DNA of 64,000 nucleotides from NCBI GenBank assembly GCA_003117195.1, contig BDSI01000110.1, positions 62,001 to 126,000 of the forward strand, in the 5' to 3' direction. Shown one piece after another: positions 47,759 to 59,153 of this stretch. This DNA is from Eudorina sp. 2006-703-Eu-15 (lineage: Eukaryota > Chlorophyta > Chlorophyceae > Chlamydomonadales > Volvocaceae). Position numbers and translations under genes: made by a program. Every line of letters starts with the position of its first letter. The first letter of the stretch is position 1. The notes under the pieces are model-generated. The model was not told where the DNA came from and ran no database searches. It saw only the letters and a list, made by a program, of their open reading frames with translations.

Positions 47759-48345
47759 CTAGCTGACGCTGGCCCCCGACCGGATGCGGGCCACCAGCTC
47801 CTGGGCCAGCTTGTTGCCGTGGCCCAGGATGTGATTGGTGCCGCCCACCTGCGCGCCGCACTCGTAGCACGTGCCCGTCTGCGCGGGGCTGCCGCACTCG
47901 CCCACGAAGTACACGTGGCTGTTTGGACACCTGGGGGGGGGCCGAGGAAGGGCGACAGCGGCCACATGATACCGCCGGTATCGCGTGCGGACAAAATGCC
48001 TGGAGCTGGCTTCCGCCGGGGGCGTCCCGAGGAGGCCCCTTCCTACTGGGAACGGCCAGACGTGTTGGGAGGACAGGCTCGTTGGAGTAGGCAGGGTGAT
48101 GGGCGCTGCGCGATGTGTTGCCCCTTCTGGCCCTAGCGGTCTGGCTCTACCGGCCGTGGAGCTTGCAGCCCTGTCGCCCCGCCAGCCCCGGCCTCCACCA
48201 CCACACACATACACACACAGTTACTACTACTACGCACACACACGCACATGAACACGTGGCTGCTGAGCCATGCGACCGGGTCCCTGCCGCAGCACTCGGC
48301 GGCCGCCACCGCCATCAGCACCTCATGCTGCTCGCGGGCGGTCAC
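47759..48345 (-). CDS. RZ-type zinc-finger protein (ZNFX1/RNF213-like), 3' exons only
   Basis: Two exons join in phase: 48345-48248, reading VTAREQHEVLMAVAAAECCG and ending in SSHVF, and 47930-47759. The second reads FMCPNSHVYFVGECGSPAQT, then TCYECGAQVGGTNHILGHGN, KLAQELVARI and stop. The Cys-x3-His and final Cys-x2-Cys are the RZ-finger zinc ligands and GG-x-NH-x-L is the family tail. In animals RZ fingers occur in ZNFX1 (RNA helicase) and RNF213 (ubiquitin ligase); the C-terminal position is more like ZNFX1. An acceptor before 48345 shows that more exons exist 5', yet I find no helicase or AAA motifs in the next 1.2 kb. The gene is therefore either short, has long introns, or is a decayed fragment. 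Confidence 0.75.
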
Positions 48346-49614
48346 CTGCGGGAGGGGGGGGAGGGGAGGGGAGGGGAACGGGGGCCGTCGTGCTGTGCGG
48401 GAGTTGGGGGCATGCGATGAGGTGACCTGCGATGCAACACCCTGGGACCTCGCATCCCGATGGGTTGTCGACTGGACAGCTAGGCTCAGGCCTCCTGACT
48501 CGTCATGGGTGATGGTGCCACTTCAAAGTATGCAACAGAGGGGAGGGCCACCTCCTGCAGCGACCGCCGTGCCGTGACCCAGGCATCAGCTTGACCGGCT
48601 CGCCGCTCGGATGTCCCCATTCCCGCCCCGCCCCAGTGCAACGAAGCACGGTGAGCAAGACGCACACAGCGGGTCGGGGCTGCGGACGCGAGCGCATCAA
48701 GACCACCACCGCACGGAATGACACCGCGCCGCGCGGGTGCCTGCCTCGGAAGAGGCCGGGATGGCATGCCAGGCACGCTCTGCCGGGGAACTCGCTTTCG
48801 GACCCCATTTCCTACGACTGTCTCAGATGCGCGGCGGCGTACTGCTGTTGGCCGGGAATCAATTGGTTCCGCTTTCAACATCGAAGCGGATTACGCTCGG
48901 GGCGCCTACCTGCTGCCGGGCTGACCCATGGGTCAGGGACATGGTCGATCTCACGCCTTGCAACTCTCAGCGCGCCAAATCCCTGTACTGGTACGCCGAC
49001 TCCTCGACCGTGGGTTCGTTTCCTAGTTATTCGGCCGCGAACATGAATGCCGGCAGTGTGTCGCAGGAGGCGCAGTGATGCTGCTGCATGGGGCGGTGGG
49101 TGCATTTCGGCGCTGAGGACAGCCCTCCGAGATCACGGGCGCAGTACAGATCGGGGGAAAGCCCCTGTGAGCGACAACATTGGGCCAAGGATCCTTCCGT
49201 ACCTTGGTAGTGGTCTTTGAGGCTTCAAGACTCTTTAGTCCGTGATTCTTTGCCCACGGCAGCGAGAACAGGCGAAGGCACCGCCTCGGATAGCCAAGGT
49301 TAGCTTTATGTGCAGAGATCATCGGAGACATTCATCCAGTGCAGGCCAGTGAATTACATTCGGTGGTGCTGACCAACACGCCGACGCAACAATACTTTGT
49401 TTTTGCGAAACCGATCAACTGGTCTGAAGCGTTGTGATAAATTGTCGGACTTCTATCCGGTTGCAATGCAGAGACCTCAAAAGAAACGCAGCCTCGGACC
49501 ATCGCTTCCCAATTTGGAAATTCCGGGTCAGCTAGCGCCATTGCCTCATCTGCGCAATCGGACAACACTTGGTGGGCCGTCCCTTGGCGGTTCTGGCCAA
49601 ACCCGCCATCCCTC
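48346..49614. other. 1.27 kb with unresolved 5' part of the RZ-finger gene
   Basis: Any upstream exons of the RZ-finger gene should lie here on the minus strand. The open frames present are short and lack recognisable motifs. The interval 49120-49560 has low third-position GC in all frames and looks non-coding. Confidence 0.45.
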
Positions 49615-52600
49615 TCAGTCCTGCTGCATGCCATCCGCGGCGGCATCGGCGACGTCACCGCCACCGGCGCCGACCGCACCTGGGACACCGCCGTTTGCAA
49701 CCCCGCCTCCTCCCTCACCCTCCTCCTCTTCGTCTCCTCGTCGCGACCTGGCCCGGAAGTGTCGCCGCCCCCCGCCACGGACGCATCCGCCCTGCACCCC
49801 CGCCGCTACCCCAGCCGCCGCCGCGGTCCCCGCGCCGTCAGTGCCCCCCTCCTCCCCTTCCCCTTCCCCGTCCTCCCCCAGCGTGAACGCTCCCCGTCGG
49901 GCTGCGGCCGCTGCAACCGCCGCCGGCCGGGACCCGCCGCCCCCGTCGTCGGTTGGCCGCTGCGGCGCGGCCTCCTCGCCGGGGTTCTGCTGTTCCTGTT
50001 GCTGCGGCTGCTGAGGCCGCCGCGCGGCCCGAGACCGGAAGGCGATGCCGCTGCCGAATGTGGTTTCGGCGCGCTCGGGGTCGTGCTCCGCGCGTGAGGC
50101 GGTCTCCACCGCCCGGCGGGCCTGCGCCAGCGCCTGTACGACATGGTTCGCGGCCCGATAAGCGGCGGAAACGGGAGGGCCAGGTGTCAAGAGCCTGGCT
50201 GCAGCTACGGTACCTCCCACGATGTGAAACACAAAGCTGGCACGGACGATGTCCTTGGAAGTGCCGTAAATCTGAGTTTCATCTACCGAACGGGCGTGTG
50301 CATGCAGGTGGGAAGCTATCCCTCCAGTCCTTCCGACTCTCCATGGAGCTCGGTCAACGCACCTGCCACGTCAGCACGTCAACACAGTCGTGGTTCCGTA
50401 CCGTCGTACTGTAATGATGTACCAAGTGCGTCCGAAGCTGACGGTTTGCTGTCTTCCAAAGCACGGCTTTTCCTCTCCTTGGCACCCCACCCAGCCACCC
50501 AGCCGCCCACCCACCCAGCCACCCACCTGCCGCATGTCATCCTCCCCCCCCGCCCTGGAGCCGCCCGAGTGCCATCGAGCGCCCCCGCCCCCGCCGCCGT
50601 CCGTCCCGCCGTTTCGACCGTTTCGACCGTTGGTCGACCGGTCCCCGCCGCCAACCACCAACTCCTCGTCCAGCGTGTACATCGTGTACTTGTGCGGGTT
50701 CCGCACGTGGTCAGGTACGAACCCCCGCCGCTGCCAGTCCAGCCGTACACGGCCTCCTCCGCGGCCTCCTCGCCCCCGGCCCGACAGGTCCACGCCGCCC
50801 GCGTCCCCGTTGGTGGAATGCGGGTTACCGCGTGCGGGGCCGTTCTCCCTGCCGCGCCTGGCCGCCCCGGGGGCTGCTGCAGTGCCGTCGGACGGGCCTG
50901 TGTCCCCGTCGGAGGCAGACCTGCGGGCGACCGCGCGTGTGTCTGGGTTCGTTCGGGGTTCGTATGACGACGTCAACCCCCCGTGGGGGAAGGGTGTCGG
51001 CACCGACACGCGAACACGAGTCCGGCAACGACAGGCGCATGCAGGCCCGCCGCCTGCATCTGCCCAGGATGCCGGGGCACAGCACGACACGCCAAGCTGA
51101 GTGAGAGCGGTATTCACGCGATCCCCCTCCAGGGGACAGCTACGCCCCTCAAGAGGACATCTGGCGGATAACGAACTCGTGGGGCCCCGGTTGCCAACAC
51201 ACCGGGCGTCGACAATCTCAACGAGTCGGCCAAGCAAAGCCGCAGGCAGGTAGCCAGCAGGGAACTGAAACCTCGACTGCACCCTCCCCAGCGGCTCAAG
51301 GCTGCACCCAACGCCTGAGCCCATACAATCCTGATGAACACCAGGCCCACCCACCTGCCCGCCGCCACGAAATCCGCCCATTGCACCCGCCGGCCGCCGC
51401 GCTGCCTGGGCTGCGGAGGCGGCGCGTCCGTCGGTGCCGCCGCCGCCGCCGCCGTCGCTGCTGCATCGCCGCCGTTCGCCGCCGCTGGCGCAGATGCGCT
51501 ATCGCCGGCCGCACCTCCACCTCCACCTCCACCTCCGGCGGGAAGCAGCAGGCCCGCGAACCTCATGCCGCTCACCGAGGGGCCATGCCCGGCCGAATCC
51601 GCGCCGCGGTCATTTGCCCCCGCGCCCATCATGTCCACATCCCCGTTGCCGGCGGTCGCCGCAGGGCTGTCAGCCGGCGACACACCCGCACCCGCACCCG
51701 CACCCGTCCGTGACCGCTTTCGTGTTGCACCGCCACCGCCACCGCCGCCGCCGCCACCGGCTCCGGCTGGCGTGTGGTCCATTGCGGTGTGGGCGGCGCC
51801 AGCGGCGTTGCCTCCGCCCGCTGCGGCCTCGAGCATGACGCTGTCTGACGGCTGCTGCTCTTCGGGGTGCTGTTCGGGGCTGTCAGGTTCTTGTTGTTGC
51901 CCTGGACCTGGACCTGGCTGCTGCCGGGCGCCGTGCATGCGCTCCCAGGCGCTCTCCAGGGGCACCTGATGGCACCGACAGATCAACGGTATGAAATGAA
52001 CCGTGGCGGCATAACAACAGAGTTGGTAGGTGTGGTGATGGCGCCACGGAAGAAACTGCGATGCAGCCTGTCGGTCGGGGCTGGTCGTCTTGCCTCCCTC
52101 GCGGCGCAGGCCACCAAGTACAACAGGCCACCAAGTACAGGGCAGCAAGCTGCGGTCAGCGCTGTTCGCTGGCCAGCGAGCGGCTGCAGAGTTTCCGCCG
52201 GTGCGAAGCCGGCTTTGGGCCTGCCGCACCGAATGGCGCACGCAAACCATGGTGCAAGCGACGCGCGCGAACCCACCCGCCTCCCGGCCCGATCCCGGTG
52301 CGACAGACTGCGGTACTACTTGGCGCTTCGGCGGGAAAGGCATCGCACGCCTATGTGACCTCCCCGCGACCTATGTTCTCTGCAGTGCCCCTGGACCCGG
52401 CATTTCGCCGTCCTCCCGTGTCGCGTTATCCGTACGGTGGACTCATCCTTGTGTACGGCGGCCTCATCCGTGTGTACGGCGGCTGCGGTGGTCGTCACGT
52501 GCGCACCTCTGTGGAGCCGGGGGGCCTGGCGTCAAACACGCGTACACGGGGGTCCATGGTGCCGGTCGCGAAACGGTCAAACTCGTCTTCCTCCGCCTCG

Positions 52601-52998
52601 GCCTCAAAGGCGCGGCGGGAGGACAGGGTGGCGCGCATGCGCTCCCTCTCCCGGGCAGCGCGAGCCTCGTTTTGATCGCTGCTGAGGCCGCCCTCCGCGG
52701 CGTCCGCGTCGGGATCGGCTCGCTCCAGCGGCGGCACTCCGTCAACATCCTCCTCGTCCGAGCCCACGAGATGGCCGGGCATCAGCGGTTTAAGGCCCTC
52801 GTTGGGGTCCTCCTCGTCGCTGCTGTAATTGTACTCTTCGATGCCACCGCCGGCCCGGAATGGCTGCACATCCTGACGCAGCGACCACCCACCAGCAGCG
52901 GGCGCAGGTCCAAGCCCACCAAAGACAGCGTCGAGGCGTGCCGAAAGGCTCGCATCCTTTAACTCTGGCCGTTGCGATATCGGGAGGCCTTTCGACAT
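49615..52998 (-). CDS. TSSC4-like: TSSC4-like U5 snRNP assembly factor, 4 exons
   Basis: The gene starts at ATG 52998 (MSKGLPISQRPELK) and stops at 49615. Clear exons are 52998-52507 and 51965 to about 51355, with a third ending at 50527 and a last one from about 50200. Features shared with TSSC4 are an N-terminal ASLSARLDAVFGGL helix, a DVQPF motif, and VPDHVRNPHKYTMYTLDE, the family's core VPDxVxxPxxxTxYxLxE block. A C-terminal TTFGSGIAFRSRA comes next. Long Gly, Ala and Gln runs and acidic serine clusters (YNSSDEEDPNE-like) separate these. TSSC4 in animals chaperones assembly of the U5 and tri-snRNP; nuclear action is inferred. RVQW in exon 2 resembles a PP1-docking motif, but this is weak. 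The exon 2 donor and exon 3 acceptor have alternatives. Confidence 0.65.
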
Positions 52999-54540
52999 AG
53001 TGACGTCGACAGATTGGCTTTGAAGAGGGCAGCAACGCGCTTAACGGAGGAAACGAGTCAATTCAATTCCGAGATTGGTAAAAATTTCATGTGGCAAACC
53101 AAACAAGCTGCAGTTAATCCACTTTTCTAGTTGTTGGGTCTTTCAGTCGTGCGGTGCTACGAAGAGCAGTCTCCATTAAACGTTGGCCCATTTATAATCT
53201 ATAGCGTCCAGTTGCATGGACCACAGTAACTCGCCGGTCCGCGCGGGTTGCCTAGTGCCGGTCGTTGATCGTTGGGACGTACGGAAGCACCCGAACGCGC
53301 CGGAAAACCCGTGGCACAGCCCAGAGCGCACAACTCCGACACAGTTCCTATAACGCAGCCGCTCTGAAGGCTCTTTACCTATCATGACCCAGGGTGCGTC
53401 CACTAATGGTACAGCCAGCACAGCGAAGCTCGTTTCGAAACGCACAGGAACGCACCAGGGCCCTACCGGCCCCTACCGGCCTGGGGCTGCATCGGGAGGG
53501 GGAATGTGGGCGGTCATGGACAGCTTCTGCACCGTTTGGGGAGTATGTCCTGTCGCATGTTTTATTGCAACAAGCACATCCGTTTCCTGTGGGCACCTTT
53601 GCCGCACACCTTGTGCAACCCATGAACACAAATGGAGCACACGTCCTATCGAACATGGTCCCCCGAGAACATTCGACGAACACCCATGAGGGAGGCCTTA
53701 TGGCCGTGTATCTTCCATCTAACCAGCGCATCGGGATCCGCGCTTTTTTCAAGTCCCCGACGGATCTCCCCTACGAGCATCCTCCACCCTGGCCCAGTCC
53801 AAGCATCGTGAGACTAACTGAAACGACAACCGCAAACAGCGAACAGACGGTCAAAACACGGTTAAAGACAACGGTACAAGTACGACACATACCGGGTGCC
53901 GGAATAGGGTTGCACCTCCGCCACGCCAGTGAAGAACGACCTGGCGCTCCTATCCTGTCATGGACAAATTAATCCTCAGTCCTCTAGGTACAACATCTGG
54001 AGATCTGGTGGAGGCACCGGAAATCTGCCTAGAGGCACTCGGATGTCTGGCGCGGGCGGGGCCCAACACTGCCGTGAAACAAACACGGAGCAAGCAACAC
54101 GGTGTGGTATGGAGGTAAGGGAGCATCAGTCGGACCTGTGGTCCAGTAGGGTTCGGGCATGAGCAGGCATCGGGAGCCGTGCTTTCCTCAGGCGCAGCAG
54201 CACCTACTCACCCGCACCTACACCCGCACCTACACGCGCAGCAGCCCACGTCCATTCATTCGTTTGTTCACCAGCGCCCTCCGGGTGACCCGAGAGGCAA
54301 GCGTTGACCAAAACCGCGCACCACGCACCGCACCCATTCGGACGCCGTAAAACACATTCACAGGCACAGGCACAGGCACACGCACGAACGCACAGGTCAG
54401 CGCCATCCGCATCGGGACCGATGTCGTATGCAACACCCACACACACAATAACACCCACAGCCACACAAGAAATTATGTCCACGTACAGACGTCTGGCAGC
54501 CAGTGGCCCCACCGCCACCGCCACCGCCAGGTAGGTTTGC
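52999..54540. other. 1.5 kb spacer, no gene recognised
   Basis: Frames here are short and without splice-supported exons. The segment around 53040-53200 is AT-rich, as expected upstream of the TSSC4-like gene. Short CACCTA-like tandem units occur at 54205-54240. Confidence 0.5.
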
Positions 54541-57500
54541 TCAGCCGCATGCAACCCGCGACGAGGTCGTCGCCGCCAGGCGCAGAAGCGCTGCTCCATC
54601 TGCCGCATCTGAGGAGGCGGAGCAGGAGGAGGAGGAGGAGGAGGAGGGCAGGGAGGAGGAGGAGGAGGGTTGCGCGGCGACGACGCGGATGGGAACCGGA
54701 GGGCCCCGCGGCATCGGTCCGGCTGCTGCCAACAGCCTTGAGAAGGGCAGCCGCGGCGCCTGGCAGCGCGGGCGGCTGCAGCTGCGGTTGCCGCCGCCTC
54801 CGCAGCCCTGGCTCCCGTCGCTGCGGTCCCCACGGCCGCCGCAGGTGCCGCCGCCGCCACCGCCGCCGCCCCCAAAGGCAGCGCTTGTCCGGCCGCCGAC
54901 GCCGCCGTGGCGTGAGGTGTCCTGTCGCGCGGGCGCAGGTACTACTGCCAGCAGGTGCGACGGCGCCTGCGCGGTGTCCAGTCCCTGGCCTAGATCAGTC
55001 GGGATGCTGGCCAAGCCACCCACGAGCGCAGCCGTCAAGGGCATGCGCGCCTGGATCAAGTACGGCATTATGTCCCGCGCCACCATCGCCACAGCTGAGG
55101 ACGGTTCGGCAGCGCCGGCGGCCCGAGACCTCGCCGCGGCGCCGTCCGTGCAGAACTCGACCATCGTTGACGGCGGCGGCGGCGGCGCCGCCGCCGCCGT
55201 CGCCGCTTTCGTCTGCCTGCCGTGTGCCTCCGCGAGGAACGCCAGGTCGTCAAGAAGCGGCTGGAAGCCGGTCTGCCAGGCCTCAGCGGCAGTAGCACTT
55301 GCGGCGTCTGTCAGTTGCCACTTCAGCTGGTTGCCGCTGCCGCCGCCAGGGTTGTCGCCGCCGTCGCCGTCAAACCCCCCATCACCGTCGCCGCGGCCCG
55401 TCGCCGCCGTGCCCCCCAGATGCCGACGGACCGCCTCCCACAGCCCACACACCTCCACAGCGGCGCCGGGGGGCAGCAGCAGCAGCGGCACCATGAAATG
55501 CACCAGCGGAAACGGCGGCAGCCGCACCCGCCACAGCGCCGTGTCCGCCGCCGCGGCACCAGCTTCGGGCTTCTGCTGCTGCCGCTGCTGCCGCTGCTGC
55601 TGCGCGGCCGCTGACGACAGGCTGGTGCTGCCGGTGGTGGCGGGGGCAGCTGGCCCAGTGCCGTCGTGGGGGCCCGCCACCAGGAGCAGCTGCAGGGCGA
55701 CCAGTGGTGGCCTGGGGGCACATGCCTCGGGCGGGACCAACGGCGCGGACGGTGGCGAGGGCCGCCGGCAGCATCCCAGCCCGCCGTCCATGCCGTCGTC
55801 CGCTGTGTGCGAGGAGGCGTCGTCCACTCGGACCACCTGCGCGTCATGCAAGGGCACGAACCCCCCAACACGATGTGGTGATGACGATGGCGATGAAGGC
55901 GCCGAAGCCTTTGCACCTCCGCACCCACATCCCGCAACCACGTGCACGAGCCACGCCAACCGCCCCATGGGTCGTCCGCAATGTTGCCAGGTAGGCAAAA
56001 GCACGCATTCACAGCACAAGTGCAACTGTTACCCACGAGGTGCCGCCACACCATCGGTTGTGGAGGCGGTTGATCAATTGCACGCGTTGTGGTGGGCAGG
56101 TCGATAAGTATCGTACGGCATGCGGTACGGCGTGGCTCGATGCGTCAACGGCCGGACCCAGCCAACGTTTGCCCTGTTGTCATCAAATTATTCAAGTGCG
56201 GGAAACCAAGCAACACGGCGGGCAGTCGACGTCCCCCAGCCGGCGCGGCGACGCACCTGGTGGCTCCACACAGCCGCGTCCACATCCACGTCCAGTGCCT
56301 GGAGCCCGCCGGTCAGCCTCATTGGCAGGTCCGCCAACACCCGCGCCTCGACAGACACGGCGGCGGCGGCGGTATGATTGCCCCCGCCCCCGCCGCTTCC
56401 GCGGCTCCCGCCGCTTCCGCGGCTCCCGCCGCTTCCGCCGTTTCGGCTGCTCCCGCCAGCATCTCTTCCCGCACACAGCACCAGCAGTCTCGCCTGCTGC
56501 GGCCGAGGGCTGTGAACCCACAGCCGCACGGCGGGACGGCTGAGGTCGGTCGGGTTCGACAACAGCTCCCCTTGGCTGGCGTCCGACAGGAGATGCCGCT
56601 GCAGTGGCAATGACGGCGGCACGAGCTGCACCAGCCGGATCCCTGCCGCCCCGGCGTAGACCCACGGGTCAGTGACATCGTCCCCGGCCGCCCCCGCGAT
56701 CCGAAATGGGCCGCCCGTGGGCAGCCCATCTTGCATCGCCCAGTTGCGGATGTAGTCGTTGTACGGCAGCTTGAACGGCAGTACGGATGCCGCGCGCGGC
56801 AATGGTGGCGCCGCCGACGGCGGACGGCGGCCGACATGACCGTTCCACGTCGACGGATGGCAGACGCTCCGAAACCACAATTCAGGATTCCTGCGCTCGC
56901 GTGACATTGCAAGCCGAGGTAGGTCGCCACCGCCGGGGAGGCGACTGCCCGCGAATGGTGTCCCGGCGGCGGCAGGGGGCAGTAAACTGGCGCCGGCACC
57001 GCCGTATGCCGTACTGGGCTGACTAAGACCACGGGCCCACATGATTAGCTGTACACAGCCGCGCACGCAGACGGAAGTGAGTGTTACGAAGCCATCCGGA
57101 CCGCCGACGCCGCCGCTGCCGTCGCCGCCCAGGCCGGCCCGGTGGGCGTTGTCGGTCCTGACGACGCAGTCGGCACTGCCGCCGTCGGCGGCTTCAACGC
57201 AGGTCAGATGGCCCAGGGACTGCGCCACTCCGTTGTCACTGCCCCTGTTCGAAGCGCCACGTCTGCTGCAGTTCGCGCGGCACATGGCAGGTGCGAGCAG
57301 CGACGGCGCCGCCGCCATCAGGCGCTGACTGTACTCCTCGAATGTCCCCGGGTGATCGTACACCTGCATCCGTTGGTTAGGTATTGGGTGTGACCCATGG
57401 GTCATGGCACTTCCAGAGGGCTCTCAAACACGCAAAGTGACGAGCTGGAATGGAATGGAATGGGACTGCACCCTAGATCCCCCGAGGCCTTCCTTCCGTC

Positions 57501-58262
57501 CCTCCCTCGCCACAACCCCCGGTACCGCCCACCTCCACGTCCTTCCGCTGACCGGACCCGTACCTTGACCGACAGGCACCTCACACGGGTCCTGCCGCTG
57601 TAGCTCAACAACCGCCCGTCGTCGTGGAAGCAGCCGCCCCCGCCGCCACTTGCAGCCCCCGCGGCGGCCCCTCCACGGCCGCCACAGTCCGGACGTGCCG
57701 CCGCCGCCGCCGCTGCCCTCGGCCGCAACCCCCGTCCTCGCCCGCCCGCGTCTCCTCCCGCCATCAACCGGGTACCAAGCAGCCGCTCCCCCGACACGGC
57801 GGTTCCGGAGGGGCTGCAGCAGCCGTCGAGGTGTTGGGGCGCATGACGCTGTACGGCAACGCTCTTGGACTCGCAGACTGTTGTCGCAGGGGCCTCCCTG
57901 GCGGCGGCGCAGCTGCTGCTGACGCTGCAGCGGTGGTCGTCTCCCGACAGCACACTGCACTTGGGAAGCACCATTGGCGACGTGTCGACGCCACCGAAGG
58001 GCGGGCGCATGAAATTCTGCAAATCACGGCCCCTGTACCAACAAAAGGACTGGTACGGCGTCGTACCCCTCTCAGTGTTTGCCAACATTCTGAACACACC
58101 CACCATCTGCGAGACCGTCGGCCGTGGTGCCAGGTCACGCCCAGCACCAGCAGGAGACCCAGCGCCGCAAGTACGGCACAGTACGGCATCGCCAGCCAGG
58201 CCCACTGTTGCGGCGCAGCGAGCAGCCGATGCAGGCGGGCGGGGATGCAGAGTTTGAGCTCC
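54541..58262 (-). CDS. unrecognised multi-exon protein, probably membrane-associated
   Basis: I do not recognise the family. On the minus strand, an exon beginning at about 58262 after an acceptor reads ELKLCIPARLHRLLAAPQQW and then AMPYCAVLAALGLLLVLG, a strong membrane segment. Later exons include a Cys-containing segment QVYDHPGTFEEYSQRLMAAA at about 57.37 kb, FKLPYNDYIRNWAMQDGLP at about 56.76 kb, RHLLSDASQGELL, and LPMRLTGGLQALDVDVDAAV at about 56.3 kb. Near 55.5 kb are LVHFMVPLLLLPPGAAVEVC and TGFQPLLDDLAFLAEAHGR. Long Gly, Ala and Gln runs separate them. Third positions favour G/C on this strand, but the plus strand is open over 54503-56107 too, so strand assignment is inferred from the hydrophobic and helical quality of the minus reading. 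Exon boundaries are not resolved and 5' exons may lie beyond 58262. Confidence 0.45.
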
Positions 58263-58469
58263 TACACAGCGGCCGGCGGACGGACAGATGTGCAGCGCCC
58301 CAGACCGCAACTGATCATTTGGTACATGAATGCTTGCTTCGGTGTCTGACTGGTTGGGGTTATGGCCCGGTGTGTTTTCTTTGGGTGCGGCGTTGTGGTG
58401 TGGAGGTGACCTGCCGCCTTGGCGGTGGGGCCTACTGGGGCTTGCTCTGGTATACACCGATGATCCCGT

Positions 58470-58505
58470 TGGGGTCCGCTGTAACATTCATTCATTCATG
58501 AATGA
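58470..58505 (+). mobile_element. dispersed GGGGTCCRCTGYAACA motif with ATTC-repeat tail
   Basis: Reads GGGGTCCGCTGTAACATTC and runs directly into a short ATTC/CATT tandem repeat. A simple-repeat tail is typical of the 3' end of LINE or SINE insertions. Confidence 0.6.
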
Positions 58506-59098
58506 GTAAATGGGAATAAGAGCCGTCCGAGGGCTGTGCGCAGCACGAAACGCAGGGCGTGATGTGAAGCGGAGCCTATGCCTTTCGCCGGGCGTTGGCA
58601 CCTTTACCTGTTGCCGGGCGTCGGCGCTTTGACAGCTCCCCGCGGTTTTGTGGCCCGTGTTGCTGAGTCCCGCGGCGAGCTGTCTCTGTCGCTCGCACGG
58701 ACAGGAACCCGAATGGGCGTAGGCCGTCGCAAACAACATTTCAAACACGGCTATGGAACCGCACAAGGATGCCAGGCACGCCGGAAGCCCGGGCGCGGGT
58801 CGGGGGAACGAGCGGCGCCGGCGAGGGCAACGCTCCCCGCGGCTTTGAGGGACCCCAAGAGGTGCCTCAGCGCGCAACATCGCCCCGCGTCCTGACGTGC
58901 CGGACCCGTCCCCGGAAGAAGCTCTTGCTAGCCGGCAAGTCGCCGCCTTATCTCCGTTCGGCAAGTTCCCGGCTCCTTGCGTTTGGTTGGCGGTTCCGAG
59001 AGGCCGCGATGCCATTTGATTCCCTCACAGCGGCGCGGCGCGGCCGCCGTGCTGCACAAAAAGCCAAGAAGTCAAGGTGTTGGGAGGTGAATTAGATA

Positions 59099-59153
59099 CG
59101 GTATCAGAGCCATGAGGTGAGTAAGACTGAGTAAGATATGGTATCAGAGCCCG
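59099..59153 (+). mobile_element. two LTR-retrotransposon primer-binding-site-like motifs
   Basis: AGATACGGTATCAGAGCC at about 59096-59113 and AGATATGGTATCAGAGCC at about 59135-59152 are near-identical and about 40 bases apart. TGGTATCAGAGC is the classic site complementary to the 3' end of plant initiator-Met tRNA, used to prime LTR retrotransposons. No reverse transcriptase or integrase frame follows, so this would be a remnant, or a chance similarity. Confidence 0.45.

Noticed and set aside
48180..48260. CA-rich run with a TACTAC segment
   Set aside because: Short simple sequence inside an intron of the RZ-finger gene, with nothing further to support a function.
54503..56107. 534-codon plus-strand frame rich in Pro, Ala and Gly
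   Set aside because: The minus strand gives better membrane and helical segments; openness on plus follows from GGC/GCC/CAG repeats. Not excluded with certainty.
57865..58257. Plus-strand frame starting MDSQTVVAGASLAAAQ
   Set aside because: It looks reasonable by codon use, but it overlaps the antisense of a clear membrane-segment exon and has no recognisable family.
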